A stretch of DNA of 64,000 bases from Rutpela maculata. Lineage: Eukaryota; Arthropoda; Insecta; Coleoptera; Cerambycidae. The position numbers and the translations under genes were made by a program. This document shows, piece after piece, positions 46,636 through 57,861 of the stretch (position 1 is the first letter of the stretch; each line of letters starts with the position of its first letter). Where the stretch lies: contig OW386288.2 of NCBI GenBank assembly GCA_936432065.2, positions 15,922,706-15,986,705 of the forward strand, given 5' to 3'. The notes beneath the pieces are model-generated. The model was given only the letters and a program-made list of their open reading frames with translations. It did no database searches and had not been told where the DNA came from.

Positions 46636-47844
46636 TAAACTTCTTGCTTCGGAGCTTCCCCGAGGGTCGCTTCGAGCCTGCTGGGGCCTGGTAGGCGGGG
46701 CTGGTACAGTTCGGCCTGGGCCATCGCCTCTGACCCCCGCTTGGTTTCCCGTATTCATATTACGATAGGGATTGTTTGGGCATTCTGCATGAAAATGCCA
46801 CTGCTCCGTTGGGCAATATCTGCAAGGGCGATACGGGACTCGGGAGTTCCTTACGTCTCCAGTACCCCTTCTCGGTATATCCCCTCTAGGCAGCGAGGAA
46901 ATACTATTTGCAAAATGCACCCTTGGTGCTGGCGGATTATCTCTTCTTTGAGATCCATTGAATGGTGTCCTAGATGCACCAAAGGAACTGGAGGACGGCT
47001 TCGTTAAGGCGGAGGGTTCCGTTCTCCAGTTACTGCTCGATTGCTGATTCCCTTGAGCTGAAGCGGTAGAGGTGGACGCTTCTCGGTCTTTGCTTTTCTT
47101 TGCATTTTGCAGAATCTCGAATTCTTTATTCTCATCCATGATTTTAGCCATTTGTTCGGTCATCGTCACTAGTGTATTTGTATCTGGTATGACGGCACTC
47201 TTTAGGAGCATTTTCATATCAGGTCTCAATTGATTGAAGATGGTAGCCGCCTTCATCGCCTCCGGCTTAAACGGATCGATCCTCTTGAAGAGGCATACCT
47301 TCCTTGAAATAAATACTGACGTATTTTCCTCGGCATCTTGTTTCTTGCCATATAAATTAGCTACTGCTTCGGTGAGTATTTGACCTGAATCATAACGGCT
47401 TCTGAACCGCTCGAGGAATAGAGGATACGTGGTAATTAGGGTTCGATATTGTTCGAACCATTTCTTAGCATCATCTTTGAGCTGTTCTGATATTTTATAT
47501 AGTCGGTCGTTATCCTGCGTAATTCGTACTCGGACGAAAAATTCCTCCATTTGATAAATGAAGGTTTCAGGGTCTTCGTGTTCGAAGCCATGAAATTCCG
47601 CATTTGGATGCTTCGACCGATACTTATGCTCGTGCGTGGCTTCGCTTAGAGCTTTGGCAAGACCTGCTGCCATTTGGGCGAACACTTGTTCTGAGGAGGG
47701 CTGTATGACTCCTTCAGTGGTACTCGGGCCAACCCCCGAACTACCCAGTACATCCTCCGCGCACGGCCTCTCTAACCCTCTAGAGACGTTGTCCATCACA
47801 GATGTCGGCTCGTCGTAAAACTGGAAAGGCGTTGATTCATCCAT
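46630..47844 (-). CDS. gag: Gypsy Gag protein
   Basis: 404 residues, starting 33 bases inside the PBS (ATG 47844-47842), ending TAA 46632-46630. It contains a retrotransposon-gag-like helical region (about residues 85-230, with PETFIYQMEEFF and KWFEQYRTLI). A Ser/Pro/Gln-rich linker follows, and then a single CCHC-like finger, CRYCPTEQWHFHAEC. That finger fits C-x2-C-x5-H-x4-C, slightly off the retroviral C-x2-C-x4-H-x4-C. The tail is Arg/Pro-rich. It should form the capsid-like particle and bind the element RNA. The last codons overlap the frameshift heptamer. Confidence 0.92.
   Translation of the reverse strand: MDESTPFQFYDEPTSVMDNVSRGLERPCAEDVLGSSGVGPSTTEGVIQPSSEQVFAQMAAGLAKALSEATHEHKYRSKHPNAEFHGFEHEDPETFIYQMEEFFVRVRITQDNDRLYKISEQLKDDAKKWFEQYRTLITTYPLFLERFRSRYDSGQILTEAVANLYGKKQDAEENTSVFISRKVCLFKRIDPFKPEAMKAATIFNQLRPDMKMLLKSAVIPDTNTLVTMTEQMAKIMDENKEFEILQNAKKSKDREASTSTASAQGNQQSSSNWRTEPSALTKPSSSSFGASRTPFNGSQRRDNPPAPRVHFANSISSLPRGDIPRRGTGDVRNSRVPYRPCRYCPTEQWHFHAECPNNPYRNMNTGNQAGVRGDGPGRTVPAPPTRPQQARSDPRGSSEARSLN
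46633..46639 (-). promoter_or_regulatory. -1 ribosomal frameshift heptamer at gag-pol junction
   Basis: On the coding strand the last gag codons read AG[T TTA AAT] TAA. T-TTA-AAT is a classic X-XXY-YYZ slippery heptamer directly before the gag stop. Slipping back one base enters the frame that is open through protease, RT and integrase. A downstream stimulatory structure was not evaluated. Confidence 0.85.
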
Positions 47845-47876
47845 ATCCTTTCCAGAAAGCCCTGCTGACTAACAAC

Positions 47877-47894
47877 GCCCCACGTTGGGCGCCA
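47877..47894 (-). other. Primer-binding site
   Basis: On the minus strand TGGCGCCCAACGTGGGGC starts immediately after the 5' LTR. The leading TGG complements a tRNA CCA end. I did not assign the tRNA species. Confidence 0.85.
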
Positions 47895-49919
47895 TGTAGA
47901 AGAACGCACTACCGGGCGTCAAAATGACGCGACACCAATTTATTTCTCAGGGGGCGCCAGTCGCGTATTACCCCGTTCTTCTACCTCCCAGGCGGGTTCG
48001 AGATAAGATGACTTCGGTAGCCGAAAAGCGGGACCAAGGCTGCACTACCACAGATCGGAAACTACGCTCTCTCTGGACCCGAATTCCCTCGTTAGGGGTT
48101 TAGGCACCTCTTAATTTCCTGAATTTTTGCATAAAAAAATCCCAACCGAAGAATTTCTCTGCGGAGGGATTAGTTTTGGTACGCGAAAATCGCGTTTTGG
48201 TCCATTAATAACGGAATATATTTCTCAAAAAACGCATAAAAAAATCCCTATCAAACCTTCGTAAAGCAACCAGAAGGTCGAACGTTAATGCGAATTAACT
48301 CGACACATCCGGCTTTCTCTACGAAAGTTCCAGGGATTATAGACCGTCAACAGGCCTCAAGATCAATTAAGAAATATTAGTTCAAAGAATCCGTTTATTT
48401 AACAGAATTGGTTATACAAAATTCTCAAGAAAGAATCGTGCCTTCCCCAATCAAGGTAGTGACTTTCAGACCATACAAGCGAGAGCGCTCGCGCTAACGA
48501 TCGATTAGGTAGAAAAGATTCATACGTACCTTCTCAGAATCAAAATGCGAGCTTTTAGAATCATTTCAGACTCTGGGTAAATGAATAATTAAGGCTGACT
48601 GAAATTAACTTAAAAAAGTTTTACTAAATGAATTTAGTTTCGCTAGAGACTACCTAGCTTTAAAGTTCTTGTATCGTGGAAATTCACGTACTCAAACACA
48701 TTCTGAGGACTTATTACTGCATAAGTTGAGTGGCGTTCGATCAGTCCACGACTTACTAACCCTTATCACAGTCGATTAATAATATCGATTTGGCAGCGTC
48801 TCACCTTCGAGCGACTATTAGGCAAAATTGAATTTTTGGATTTTTATGCACAAGGCGTTTTCCTCTATAACTTTGTCATTTGAAAAGCCCCGTTATTGGC
48901 TTTTCTACCATCACTTTGTCTGGACCACTCAACGCGCTCGACCAAATTGCGAGCCGCTGGGTCAATCCAAACTCTTTCTATGCGAGAAACCGGCCTTGTA
49001 CATGTGCATTGATTTTTATCAATTTTTGCTTATCGGCACTACGCCGGCTTTGACAAAATCTTCTATTTTGCCTTTTGGATGCAGTGCATCGTTAAAATTT
49101 TATGCTCATACTTTAGAATTGGGCTTTCAATGATCGTACCTCAAAGGTCAATGTCTTTGGTTGAGGAATAAAAAAATAAAAAATAATTTAAAGTATATTT
49201 TCGTGGTACTTTTTAAACTGACTTCGTGGTACTTTTGAAAAATCCAGTTTAAGACCAATTTTAGCGTACTTTTGAAAAATCGATTTTCGAGCCAAATTTC
49301 AAGGTACTTTTGAAAAACTAATCTGCGGGTGAAATTTTGGCGTACTTTTGAAAAATCGATTTTCAAGCCAAATTTCAAGGTACTTTTGAAAAGTTAATCC
49401 GCGGGTGAAATTTTGGCGTACTTTTGAAAAATTGATTTTCAAGCCAAATTTCAAGGTACTTTTGAAAAGTTAATCTGCGGGTGAAATTTTGGCGTACTTT
49501 TGAAAAATCGATCTTCAAGCCAAATTTCAACGCAGTTTTGAAAAATTAGTCTGCAAGTGAAACTTTGGCGTACTTTCGATAAATCGATTCTTGGGCCAAA
49601 TTTTGACGCCCTTCCAAAAATATTATTTTTCAAAGTCCAATTTATGGTACCTTTGAAAAAGTATATTATTCATAAATCTTTGTCATTATATACTTCTACT
49701 CTGATATTCTGAACCAAAAACATTTTTCCTAAGTGAAAATTCGGTGTTTCTTCGAATTTTCGCCTGGTCATTTCCAACGCCTTATAGAACCCAAAACGGT
49801 CCTTGTGGACTGATCTGCGCCTCTGCAGACTCCCGAAAATGTCTTTAAATGAAATTTTTGCCTAAGTCGAATTTTGATTATGTCTTCAACTTAGGACGAT
49901 TTTGGAGAGTTCTACAACA
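47895..49919 (-). repeat. 5' LTR of the Gypsy element
   Basis: Same length and internal landmarks as 39850-41874, including the ~76-bp array. The promoter and RNA start should lie here, but I could not place them with confidence. Confidence 0.95.
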
Positions 49920-50280
49920 TTACCAATCTAATGTCTGTCATTTTCGTGAATGTTATTATTATTAGCTTGTGTTTGATTTATCATTTATCTCCCTTTCTGA
50001 CTAATAAATCAGTGTTCTTCAACGCAATCAGTTCACTGTCATTTGTGTGTCAAGTTAATAAAGAAACTCGCATTTTGTGTAAATATTGTAATTGACTATA
50101 TTTAAGGCTACTGTCGCCAACGTGAAAATGTTGAAAGTACCAGAAAATAGTACATATGTATGCAGTATGTAGGCGGCACAAAAACAATCTTTAGGGAGCG
50201 GCACGTTCAATCTTTCTCGATCTCCCTGTACAAATAGAAGTAAAAATCGATAAACAAAAAACAATTTTCATTCTGATCAC

Positions 50281-51200
50281 ATGAATTGCAAGGATGATTT
50301 AGATGAATTATTAATGACTATAAAATCTACTAACATAACTGACACGATTAATGAAGAGGAAGAAGAGAAACCTCCTAAAGCCCTTGTTCTTCCTGATTAC
50401 AGCTATACGAAAGAAAATATACCCACGCAAAATGCTTTCACTTATGTTTGCGGATATCTTTTGAAAAAAATCCTTGAAATACACTCTTGCGATATTTGTA
50501 AATCTTTTGGGAAACAATGCGAGACACTAAATATAATTAAATTATTAGTTTTTTTTTTTTAACTATTTAACGTCGGCCTATTTCCGCTACCAAGGCCTAT
50601 CACCGACGCCAGGAGACGAGCTACCCCCAACCTGGAAATTTTGCCGAACCTCTTCCCTTAAGAAGAGTAGGGACATTTTACTTGCCTAACATTTAATAGA
50701 CAAGGGACCGCCTGCTTTACATCCCCTCCGAAGGATGGTATATCCACTACGTAATCCTCGTCTGAAATTACGTAACTTCCGAGTATACACTGATATACAA
50801 GCCTCTAGAAGGTGGGACGAGAACGCTGTATTTCCCAAGATGACACCCCATCCAAGTACTAACCTCGCTCGACGTTGCTTCAACGGAATATCGACTGATA
50901 TTCACATTGAAGTCGCCTCTACGCTCGCCCCAAATTATTAGTTTATTTCAAAGCTTCTAACACCGAAAAAAATATTTATGGAAACCTGCTATCACCTCCA
51001 GAGGAATTTGTCAATTTTATTTACAAATTAGAACATATATTTAATTCTCAATTTGAGGAAATTTGTACTGGACGAGCAGTTTCTAATACGTTATTTAACA
51101 TAATGAACAACACAGATTTTATTCATCCATGTTTAGAATTCCCAAAACTATATGTTAAAAATTTATTTATAAGGATGAAGATTTTTTTATTCCATTAAAT
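50281..51200 (+). pseudogene. P-like (THAP9-related) transposase C-terminal fragment, split by a SINE
   Basis: The frame from ATG 50281 has an acidic stretch, then TQNAFTYVCGYLLKKILEIH and SCDICKSF, resembling the conserved AYVAGYxxKK...C..C segment of P-like transposases. After a 5S-derived SINE (50552-50931) it resumes with LLVYFKAS. It then reads PPEEFVNFIYKLEHIFNSQF and HPCLEFPKLYVKNLFIRMKI, the usual C-terminal landmarks. It ends in frame shifts near 51200. No THAP domain or catalytic N-terminal part is present. It is a relic. Confidence 0.7.
50552..50931 (-). mobile_element. 5S-rRNA-derived SINE, copy 1
   Basis: The target duplication AAATTATTAGTTT is at 50539-50551 and 50932-50944, with a poly(A) tail (T-run on the plus strand at the left). 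On the minus strand the head includes GAAGCAACGTCGAGCGAGG, then TTAGTACTTGGATGGG and TCTTGGGAAATACAGCG. These are recognisable as the 3' half and internal promoter region of 5S rRNA. The ~265-bp body matches copy 2 closely. It would be transcribed by pol III from the 5S-type internal control region. Confidence 0.88.
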
Positions 51201-52140
51201 ACACAAATCGGGATTTAAAAACTACTAAAACCGACAAAAAAGTAAACAGGAAGGTTAAAATGTTGTCACATTTATAATTTTTAGTGTATATATTGAGTCA
51301 ATATCAAGTAAATTATTTGGTTTATATAAACTAATAGGGTATGTGCATCATATAACTAACATAACCTCAAACTTTAAGTTTTTTAAGTTTATTATTCTTT
51401 TTAATGTTTCTATACGCATTTCTAGCTTGGAGCCATACTCGCTCCAAGCAAATATTTAAAAATTCACGCTAATAATATTTCAATATTGTTGACTAATACA
51501 AATAGACTGCTAATTATAGGTTATATTTCTAACCTGCAAAAAGTGGCTTATTTCATTGGGACAAACGATTTAAAACTTCATAAACATTACACTGAAATAG
51601 ATTTTGGTTGAAAGTACAGGAAGCAGGCAGACATTTTAATAATAGCTACGTGATACATGTAAATCTTAAAAAAATATTTATTTTTGAGGTCAGTTGTGAC
51701 GTTACGTGCACATGCCCTATTGTAGGTTCCAAGTATGGAAGACTGTAGACACATTTTATAGCTTTCTTATTTTGTAATGTTTTTAAAGGTTTCATAACAG
51801 AATTATTGGCTGTGGCCCAAATAGAAGTTAAATATTGTAAGTTTGAATATAAGAGGCAATAATATATATTTTTTAAATATTTTCTAGATATAAAAGTTCG
51901 TATTATAAAAAGAATTCCAATAACAGGAGAAAATGACGATTTTCTAAAATTGAGTGCGTTAATTTATTAATCTGAAACCAAAAGTGATATTTGCCTCAAG
52001 TCATATTTAATATATTACTAGTTATCATCATCATAATCTTTTCCAAAATATAAAAGTATTGGATCATGAGCATATAATACATACTATACTACCCTGTATA
52101 TTCAACTTAGCAATAGAATTTATGTATATTAGAAATAAAA
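51201..52140. other. Intergenic, nothing recognised
   Basis: AT-rich; no frame with family features. Short near-repeats of TTATATTTCTAACC-like words only. Confidence 0.5.
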
Positions 52141-52149
52141 ATCTTTTTT

Positions 52150-52620
52150 CTGAAATCGATCGATAATGTCTACATTTTCGGCGCGATTTCAGATCGAAAA
52201 ATGCACAATTCCAGTATTTTAGTCTGTTGCTAAGAAACTATCACAAAACAGACCGGAAAAGATCCGTTGCCAAGCAACGACCAACAAAACCGTACCGGCC
52301 TAGGCCGGGAAAGTCACATTCCCGTACGGTTTTTTATGTATATTTTAGACAGTAAATAAATACACGCAGACAAACCAACTGATATTAAAATTGCATTTAT
52401 TAGTAAGCAGTTAAATGGTAATGAAGAAATGTTATGCATTAATACAAATTCCTTAATTTATAATAATATTGATTGTGATTTCAGAAAAAATAGTATGTGC
52501 ACTTCGGTGTGAAAGCACATTCCCGGACGACGATGCAAATTGTTGGCCGAGGCGCTAGCCGAGGCCAACAAGCATCGAAGTATTGCTTTCACACCTAAAT
52601 ACACAATATACTATTTTGTA
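52150..52620 (+). repeat. Hairpin-bearing repeat family 2, copy 2
   Basis: Matches 27894-28300 from CTGAAATCGATCGATAATG. It has a shortened first hairpin (GTACCGGCCTAGGCC) and a different loop in the second (GTTGGCCGAGGCGCTAGCC in place of TTGTT), while the outer stem GGTGTGAAAGCA/TGCTTTCACACC is kept. It also has an extra ~60 bp near 52408-52470. Confidence 0.7.
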
Positions 52621-52885
52621 AAACTTGTTGTTTGTTTAATTTTTAGAATTATAAACAAAAAAATATTAAAATAGAATAAATTGTAATATTATGTACAATA
52701 TATTATTCTAAAATATGTTTTGATAACATATACCTATACAATACATTCTATTATATGTGAATATAAATATTTGATATTTAATATATTATTTACATTTTTT
52801 TTTACGTCTTTTTAGCCACTTTTAGAAACTAATAGTATTTAAAACATAAACTATTATTTAATTATATTTAATATGTGGTATAGTA

Positions 52886-53031
52886 ACATATTATACTGAA
52901 TTACTTTCAGTGTACATCTAACTTTGAAGTTCTCTCAGTGAAAGAGATTGTGTTGAGTACATATTATACCGAATTACTTTCAGTGTACATCAAACTTTTC
53001 AGTTCTCTCAGTGTAAGAGGTTGTCTTTCAC
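52886..53031 (+). repeat. Tandem duplication, 2 x 73 bp
   Basis: ACATATTATACYGAATTAC and TTTCAGTGTACATC to GTTCTCTCAGTG occur twice, 73 bp apart, with a few differences. Non-coding. Confidence 0.75.
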
Positions 53032-53089
53032 TCATATCAATGTCACTAGAACCGGGCCATAAAATGTCAAAGGAACCGCCGATATTCTC

Positions 53090-53305
53090 GCTTCTCTATG
53101 GTATAAGTTCTCTGCCACTACCATGTGGAATATCGTTTTATGGATTTTTGGGATAGACGATTACAGATATTGTATTATTACAGCTCTATGAACAATTACA
53201 TTCCACATATTGAAGTGCCAATAAAATATAAACGTTTTTTTCGTTAAGAGACTTAGAAAATCTGGATGTGGAAGTATGATTTCTTAGGCGGCAGTTATTC
53301 TAGTG
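53090..53305 (+). repeat. Dispersed repeat family 1, 3'-end copy
   Basis: Shares GGAATATCGTTTTATGG, TTTTTGGGATAGACGATT and the terminal CTGGATGTGGAAGTA with the copies at 26.8 and 30.1 kb; the 5' part is missing. Confidence 0.7.
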
Positions 53306-54532
53306 TGTCCAGCCTGTGTACTTTTCGCTAAAAGTATATCTGTTTCTTCCTTAGCGATAGCGTCAACTAACTTCCAAATATTTTCTCCATCAAATAGTTT
53401 TTTAAACATTGCGTCAACGGACAGACAGACTTCTTAATCTTAATTTTCAAAATCTGAAACGAACATCCAGAGAAAATAAGAGTGTTTTTTCACGATTATA
53501 ACATTTACCTTCAGTAAACGAGGGAAATAAGAATAGTTTAAATTAATGTGTATTTAGCTTCCAAAAAATAAAACATTTTCACGACTTGATACAACGATAA
53601 AGATACAAACATATTATTTCTATAATATTTCAAATAATTGTACTAATTAACAAAGAAAAAGCAGGGATGAAATGTTATTTTGTTTTTCCCACTCAGTATT
53701 AGCTTCGCCGCATCATATACGCAACTTATTAAATTTTCCTCACAATCCATCTACATACGCACGTTTTATGGCCCCCTCGTGACCCAAATCAAAAATTCCG
53801 CTTACAAGAGTTTTTCAAGATATCCTCCAGACAAAGGAACTTCAGCGATATAATTTAAATATAATGATCATTTGTTCACCACTTAAATTTAAATAAAACA
53901 AACATTTTTCTTCGACAGCAAAGCACTAAGCTCCCGAAATCTTGTTACTTCAACGACATAAGAACAAATCGGTTGCCAATAGCGTCACACATTTGAATAG
54001 CAATTTGGCATGGGGGTGAAATTCTAATCAGTTTTTACGACAGCATTTTTATAATAACATGCTGTCTGTATGCTTTTCGGTGCCTGTTCTATAACGGAAT
54101 TGCCTTCAGATATTTCAGGCACAATTGGGGTTAATATTAGGTTGGCTAATTTTTTAAATGCTCCTATACATAAAATTATGTAGGAAAGTTTTAACGACCT
54201 TGCTTCTAAAAGCCAATGCAATAACTATTAAGGTTTCATTAATGTTCTGCTCAGTTTCGTAGTTTAATAAATTTGATAATTTCATATATTTGATAATTAT
54301 CCAAATACACAATAGAGTTTTAGTCCAAGCACATTTATTAAATCCAAGAAGTATCTGCTGTTATTACTCTTCATAAGTGGTGGTCATAAAGATTTGATCT
54401 ATTTTGGGATATTTACCAAATTTATATACAGGGTGTTTTATCACAACATGCGGAAAATAAAATGGCGTTCTAGTCTTATATATGGGAAAGTCCATGCAAA
54501 ATTTTAGAGTGCTCCTAGGTAATTGAGTAATT
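53306..54532. other. Intergenic with possible MITE terminus
   Basis: No gene. The word TATACAGGGTGTTTTATC at 54425-54442 looks like a mariner-type terminus, but no partner end was found. 53310-53500 shares words with 34.0 and 36.0 kb. Confidence 0.4.
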
Positions 54533-54945
54533 TTACCTCCACATCCAGTGGAAGTATAGTAACGACAAAAAAATTTTTATTGTTCAAATAGGCTTAAAAG
54601 TCATGAAACGTCGAGATTTTAAATTTGAAAGAAAAAAAATTCTGTCGGTCTGTAACTTTTTTGTGCGCACGTTTACTCTGGAACCGTTTGAGATATTGAC
54701 TTGAAATTTGGTACACATATGTACTTTAGCGAGATCTAGAACTAGATTATATTTTCATCTTATTCCGTCGAAGGGTTGGGGGGTAAATTGGGGTAAATTT
54801 GGGGCAAATAGGTGAATCAAGCAGGTAGAGTCCATAAAATTGGTATTTAGTATATACAAGAGAAGCTAAGGTCTTAAAAAAAATGGCATTAGGCACCCCC
54901 ATTACCACTCCCACCCCCATTACCACTCCCACCCCATTATTCAAA
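54533..54945 (+). repeat. Dispersed repeat family 1, 5' copy
   Basis: Starts TTTTACCTCCACATCCAGTGG and continues through CTCTGGAACCGTTTGAG and TAGAACTAGATTATATTTTC to the C-rich block; truncated near 54945. Confidence 0.8.
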
Positions 54946-55018
54946 TGCTCTTTTGGGCATCTGAACTCAGTATCTCACCCCCAAGGAGGATTTCAAGGCG
55001 CTGTTTCCATCAAGTATA

Positions 55019-55312
55019 TAGGGTACGTTATGAAATTCATGAAGTGATTATTTGGCCAATTTCAAGCATAAAAGTTCTAATGAAACTATGCCCTAAAATG
55101 TTTCGTAAGGAAGCTACAGCTCTATAAATAAAGCTCTATAAAAATAAAGAAAGTAGGCTTTTCATAACAATGATATAATTGTTTGAAACTGTCAAATACA
55201 TTGTAGTGAATTATTATTTTTAGATAAAAGCGTTTTAGGGCATGTCTTCATTAGAACTTTTATGTTTGAAATTGGCCATATAATCACCTGCTGAATTTTC
55301 TTACGTACCCTG
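55019..55312. mobile_element. 294-bp hairpin MITE
   Basis: Ends TAGGGTACGTTA and, from the right, CAGGGTACGTAAG; TA at both sides. The arms pair over about 90 bp (ATTTGGCCAATTTCAAGCAT, AAAAGTTCTAATGAA and complements). The sequences just outside, GTTTCCATCAAGTA and TACTTGGTGGAAAC, are also mutually complementary. Confidence 0.8.
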
Positions 55313-55399
55313 TATACTTGGTGGAAACGTCGACTTTGTTGTTTGACGTGTAAGTTAATTTTGAAATTTATTTGAATATGGAAATTAAGGATGTTTTAG

Positions 55400-55640
55400 G
55401 AAAATTATTGTATGGATCTCATGCATAAAGTGTTTTTTTTTCATCCAGGGATTGCCACATGGGCCGTCTGCGAGTGCGACAAAATTCCAGTGCGCGAAAA
55501 AGAGTACCACTTTACGTGTTGCATAAATAACTATTTTGTAGAGAATAATAATAATTTTATATTTAAAATATTTTCTTGTAAATGCCGTAGTTCGTCAGAC
55601 ATTCATAAAAAAACAATTATTGAACTAATTTTAAGGCCAT
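55400..55640 (+). other. Unrecognised 76-codon open frame
   Basis: The frame at 55412-55642 contains a Cys-rich stretch (WAVCECDKIPVREKEYHFTC, then KIFSCKCRSSS). It vaguely resembles the Cys-rich zinc-binding domains found in some transposon proteins. It has no flanking exon signals that I trust. It may be a TE relic upstream of the LINE. Confidence 0.25.
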
Positions 55641-55644
55641 AGCC

Positions 55645-57861
55645 ACAGCAGCAAACTACGCAACAACGAGGACTTCTAATACATTAAATTCTTTCGGACT
55701 TACAACAACAATTTCAGAATTGACTAGGTTGACAGCCCATACCGCCAGATGTATTAACAATATTGTGACAAACTTGGATGAGGATGGCTACGAGGTAGGT
55801 GTCATCGATCCTTGTATGTCTGATCATTTTGGACAATTTATTAAAATATATAGTAATAATGACACATCGTCTGTCGTTTTTCGCAGGAAATTTACTAACC
55901 ATGGTTTGGTAAAGCTTAGAAACCAATTGATTGGAGCAGATTTTATAGCAGTAATAGTAGTCATAATATTAAGAAATATTTAATTATATTTAAAAAAGGA
56001 GTCGGTTCCTTATTAGAAAACTACCGCTCCATATCAAGCCCCCCTTGGTAAAATATTTGAAATTATTCTTACAGAAAGATTGTCAAGATATCTGGAACAT
56101 GAATCACTTCTCAGCCTCTATCAATATGGTTTCCGCTCTGGATGCTCAACCACACACGCCACCGTAAAGATCATGAGTAACATAGTCGAGGGTCTTGACG
56201 AAGTCCAACATACGGCTATTACTCTGTGTGATCTTTCCAAGGCCTTTGATTGTGTCTCTCACGATAAACTAATCTATAAGATGCAGTCGTATGTTGTCTT
56301 TTTAATTCCTATTTGCTAAAACGTCAGCAATGTGTAGTCATAGGAAGCAACATGTCAGATTTTCTAGATATTAATCATGGTGTACTTCAGGACTCTGTCC
56401 TGGGGCTACTGTCATTTCTAATTTATATTAATGACTTTCCACAATTTATGTTGCCTAGAAAATCAACTTTGTTTGCTGATGATACAACTCTCCTGTGTTC
56501 TGACCGCAATATTGCCAGTCTGATCCAGCTAAGCTTCGACATAGAACTCCAGGCAAGCAGGGGCGAGCGTAGATGCGTCTTCACTGTGTATGCATCTCGA
56601 TACTCCAGTGAAGCAACGTGCAGCGCGGTTAGTACTTGGATGGGTGAAATCCATCTTGGGAAACACAGCGATCTGGTCCCACCTTCTAGCGGCTTGTATA
56701 TCGGTGTATACACGGAAGCTATGTAATTTCAAGACGAGGATTACGTAGTGGATATATCATCCTTCGGAGGTGACGTAAAGCAGGCGGTCCCTTGTCTATT
56801 AAATGTTAGGCAAGTAAAAGTCCCTACTCTTCTTACGAGAAGAGGTTCGGCAAAATTTCCAGATTGGGGGTAGCTCGTCTCCTGGCGTCGGTGATAGGCC
56901 CTGGTAACGGAAATAGGGCGACGTTAAATAAATAGATATAAAAAGAAACTCCAGGCAAAGAACTGGTTCACCAAATAAACTAACACTCAATCAAAAAAAA
57001 AACTCACAGACTTATAATATCAATTAACAAAAATGTATCCAAAGATGACCACGTTAAACTCCTAGGTATATATTTAGTTGATAACCTTAGCTGGGTAAAC
57101 CATATTGATCAGTTAAATAGAAGTTAAATAGAAGGCTCTCAAGCACGATCTTCCTCCTCAGGAAATTAAAAGGCATTCTCGAATTTGACATCTTAAAAAA
57201 AACACTAATTTTTCCCTTTTCCACTCTAAATTTTCCTACGCAGTGGCCTTATGGGGTAACTCCTCCCACGCATTAAAAGTTTTCCGAGAACAAAAGAAGG
57301 CTATAAGAATACTCAGATATTCACAGAAGTGCATCCAGTCTCTCTATCCAGTCTGATTACCATCAGCACAACACACGTGCCGCTGGACTTCTTAGAGTAC
57401 CATTGCAGGTTAATTCTAAGCGCTAAGAATTCCTCCAACCTAAATTTGTATAATCATTTACCATGTCATATAAAGCAGCTAAACTTAGTGTCCTTTAAAA
57501 AGGATATAAAAAATTTCATTCTAAAGTATTACCTTTACTCGGTTGACGAATTTTTTAGGACACCCTATGGTGTTAATCCACACTCGAATATTTAAATGCT
57601 CGTATTTACAGAATGCTCTGTACTCTACATATTTTTGCATTTTATACTTATTTATATCTTTGTATATCAATGTGAAATGTTATATACATCTATATGTTTT
57701 TGTGGTTATTGTTTTTATTGAAATGTTATTTACATATATATATTTTTGTGGTTCATAAACTTGTATATTATAATTTGCTGTTTACCAGCTCTTGCCCTGA
57801 CTTGCTGCAGATGTTCATGTATGTACATATAGTGGTGAAATAAAGACTATCTATCTATCTA
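55645..57861 (+). pseudogene. CR1/Jockey-like LINE relic, interrupted by a SINE
   Basis: The 5' part matches the end of a LINE endonuclease (ELTRLTAHTARCINNIVTNL, VGVIDPCMSDHFGQFIKIYS). After a deletion near 55985 the RT follows: LENYRSISSPLGKIFE, YGFRSGCSTTHA, LCDLSKAFDCVSHDKL, then in another frame NHGVLQDSVLGLLSFLIYIN and LFADDTTLL (FADD active site). The SINE (56557-56946) splits QAKNWF. The RT tail reads VKLLGIYLVDNLSW-like, and NLYNHLPCHIKQLNLVSFKK ends near 57595. The 3' end has AATAAA near 57840 and a (CTAT)n tail at 57846-57861. It has many frameshifts and is dead. Confidence 0.85.
56557..56946 (+). mobile_element. 5S-rRNA-derived SINE, copy 2
   Basis: The target duplication AACTCCAGGCAA is at 56545-56556 and 56947-56958. 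The head includes GTGAAGCAACGTGCAGCGCG, then GTTAGTACTTGGATGGGTGA and CTTGGGAAACACAGCG, a clear 5S rRNA-like segment. The body, with AATTTCAAGACGAGGATTAC and GTAAAGCAGGCGGTCCC, is shared with copy 1. It ends in an A-rich tail. Confidence 0.9.

Larger units (their letters stand above)
39850..49919 (-). mobile_element. Complete Ty3/Gypsy LTR retrotransposon
   Basis: 10,070 bp, coding strand minus. Two 2,025-bp LTRs flank a 6,020-bp interior with PBS, gag, pol, a non-coding 3' region and PPT. TTAC is duplicated at 39846-39849 and 49920-49923. No env-like frame with signal peptide or membrane segment is present. Long open gag and pol and matching LTRs indicate a recent insertion that could still be mobile. 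Confidence 0.95.

Noticed and set aside
43526..47007. Plus-strand open frames of 60-90 codons across the Gypsy interior
   Set aside because: They are antisense shadows of gag and pol with no family features.
56557..56680. A functional 5S rRNA gene
   Set aside because: Only part of 5S is recognisable, the 5' half is diverged, and the unit has a SINE body, A-rich tail and target duplications.
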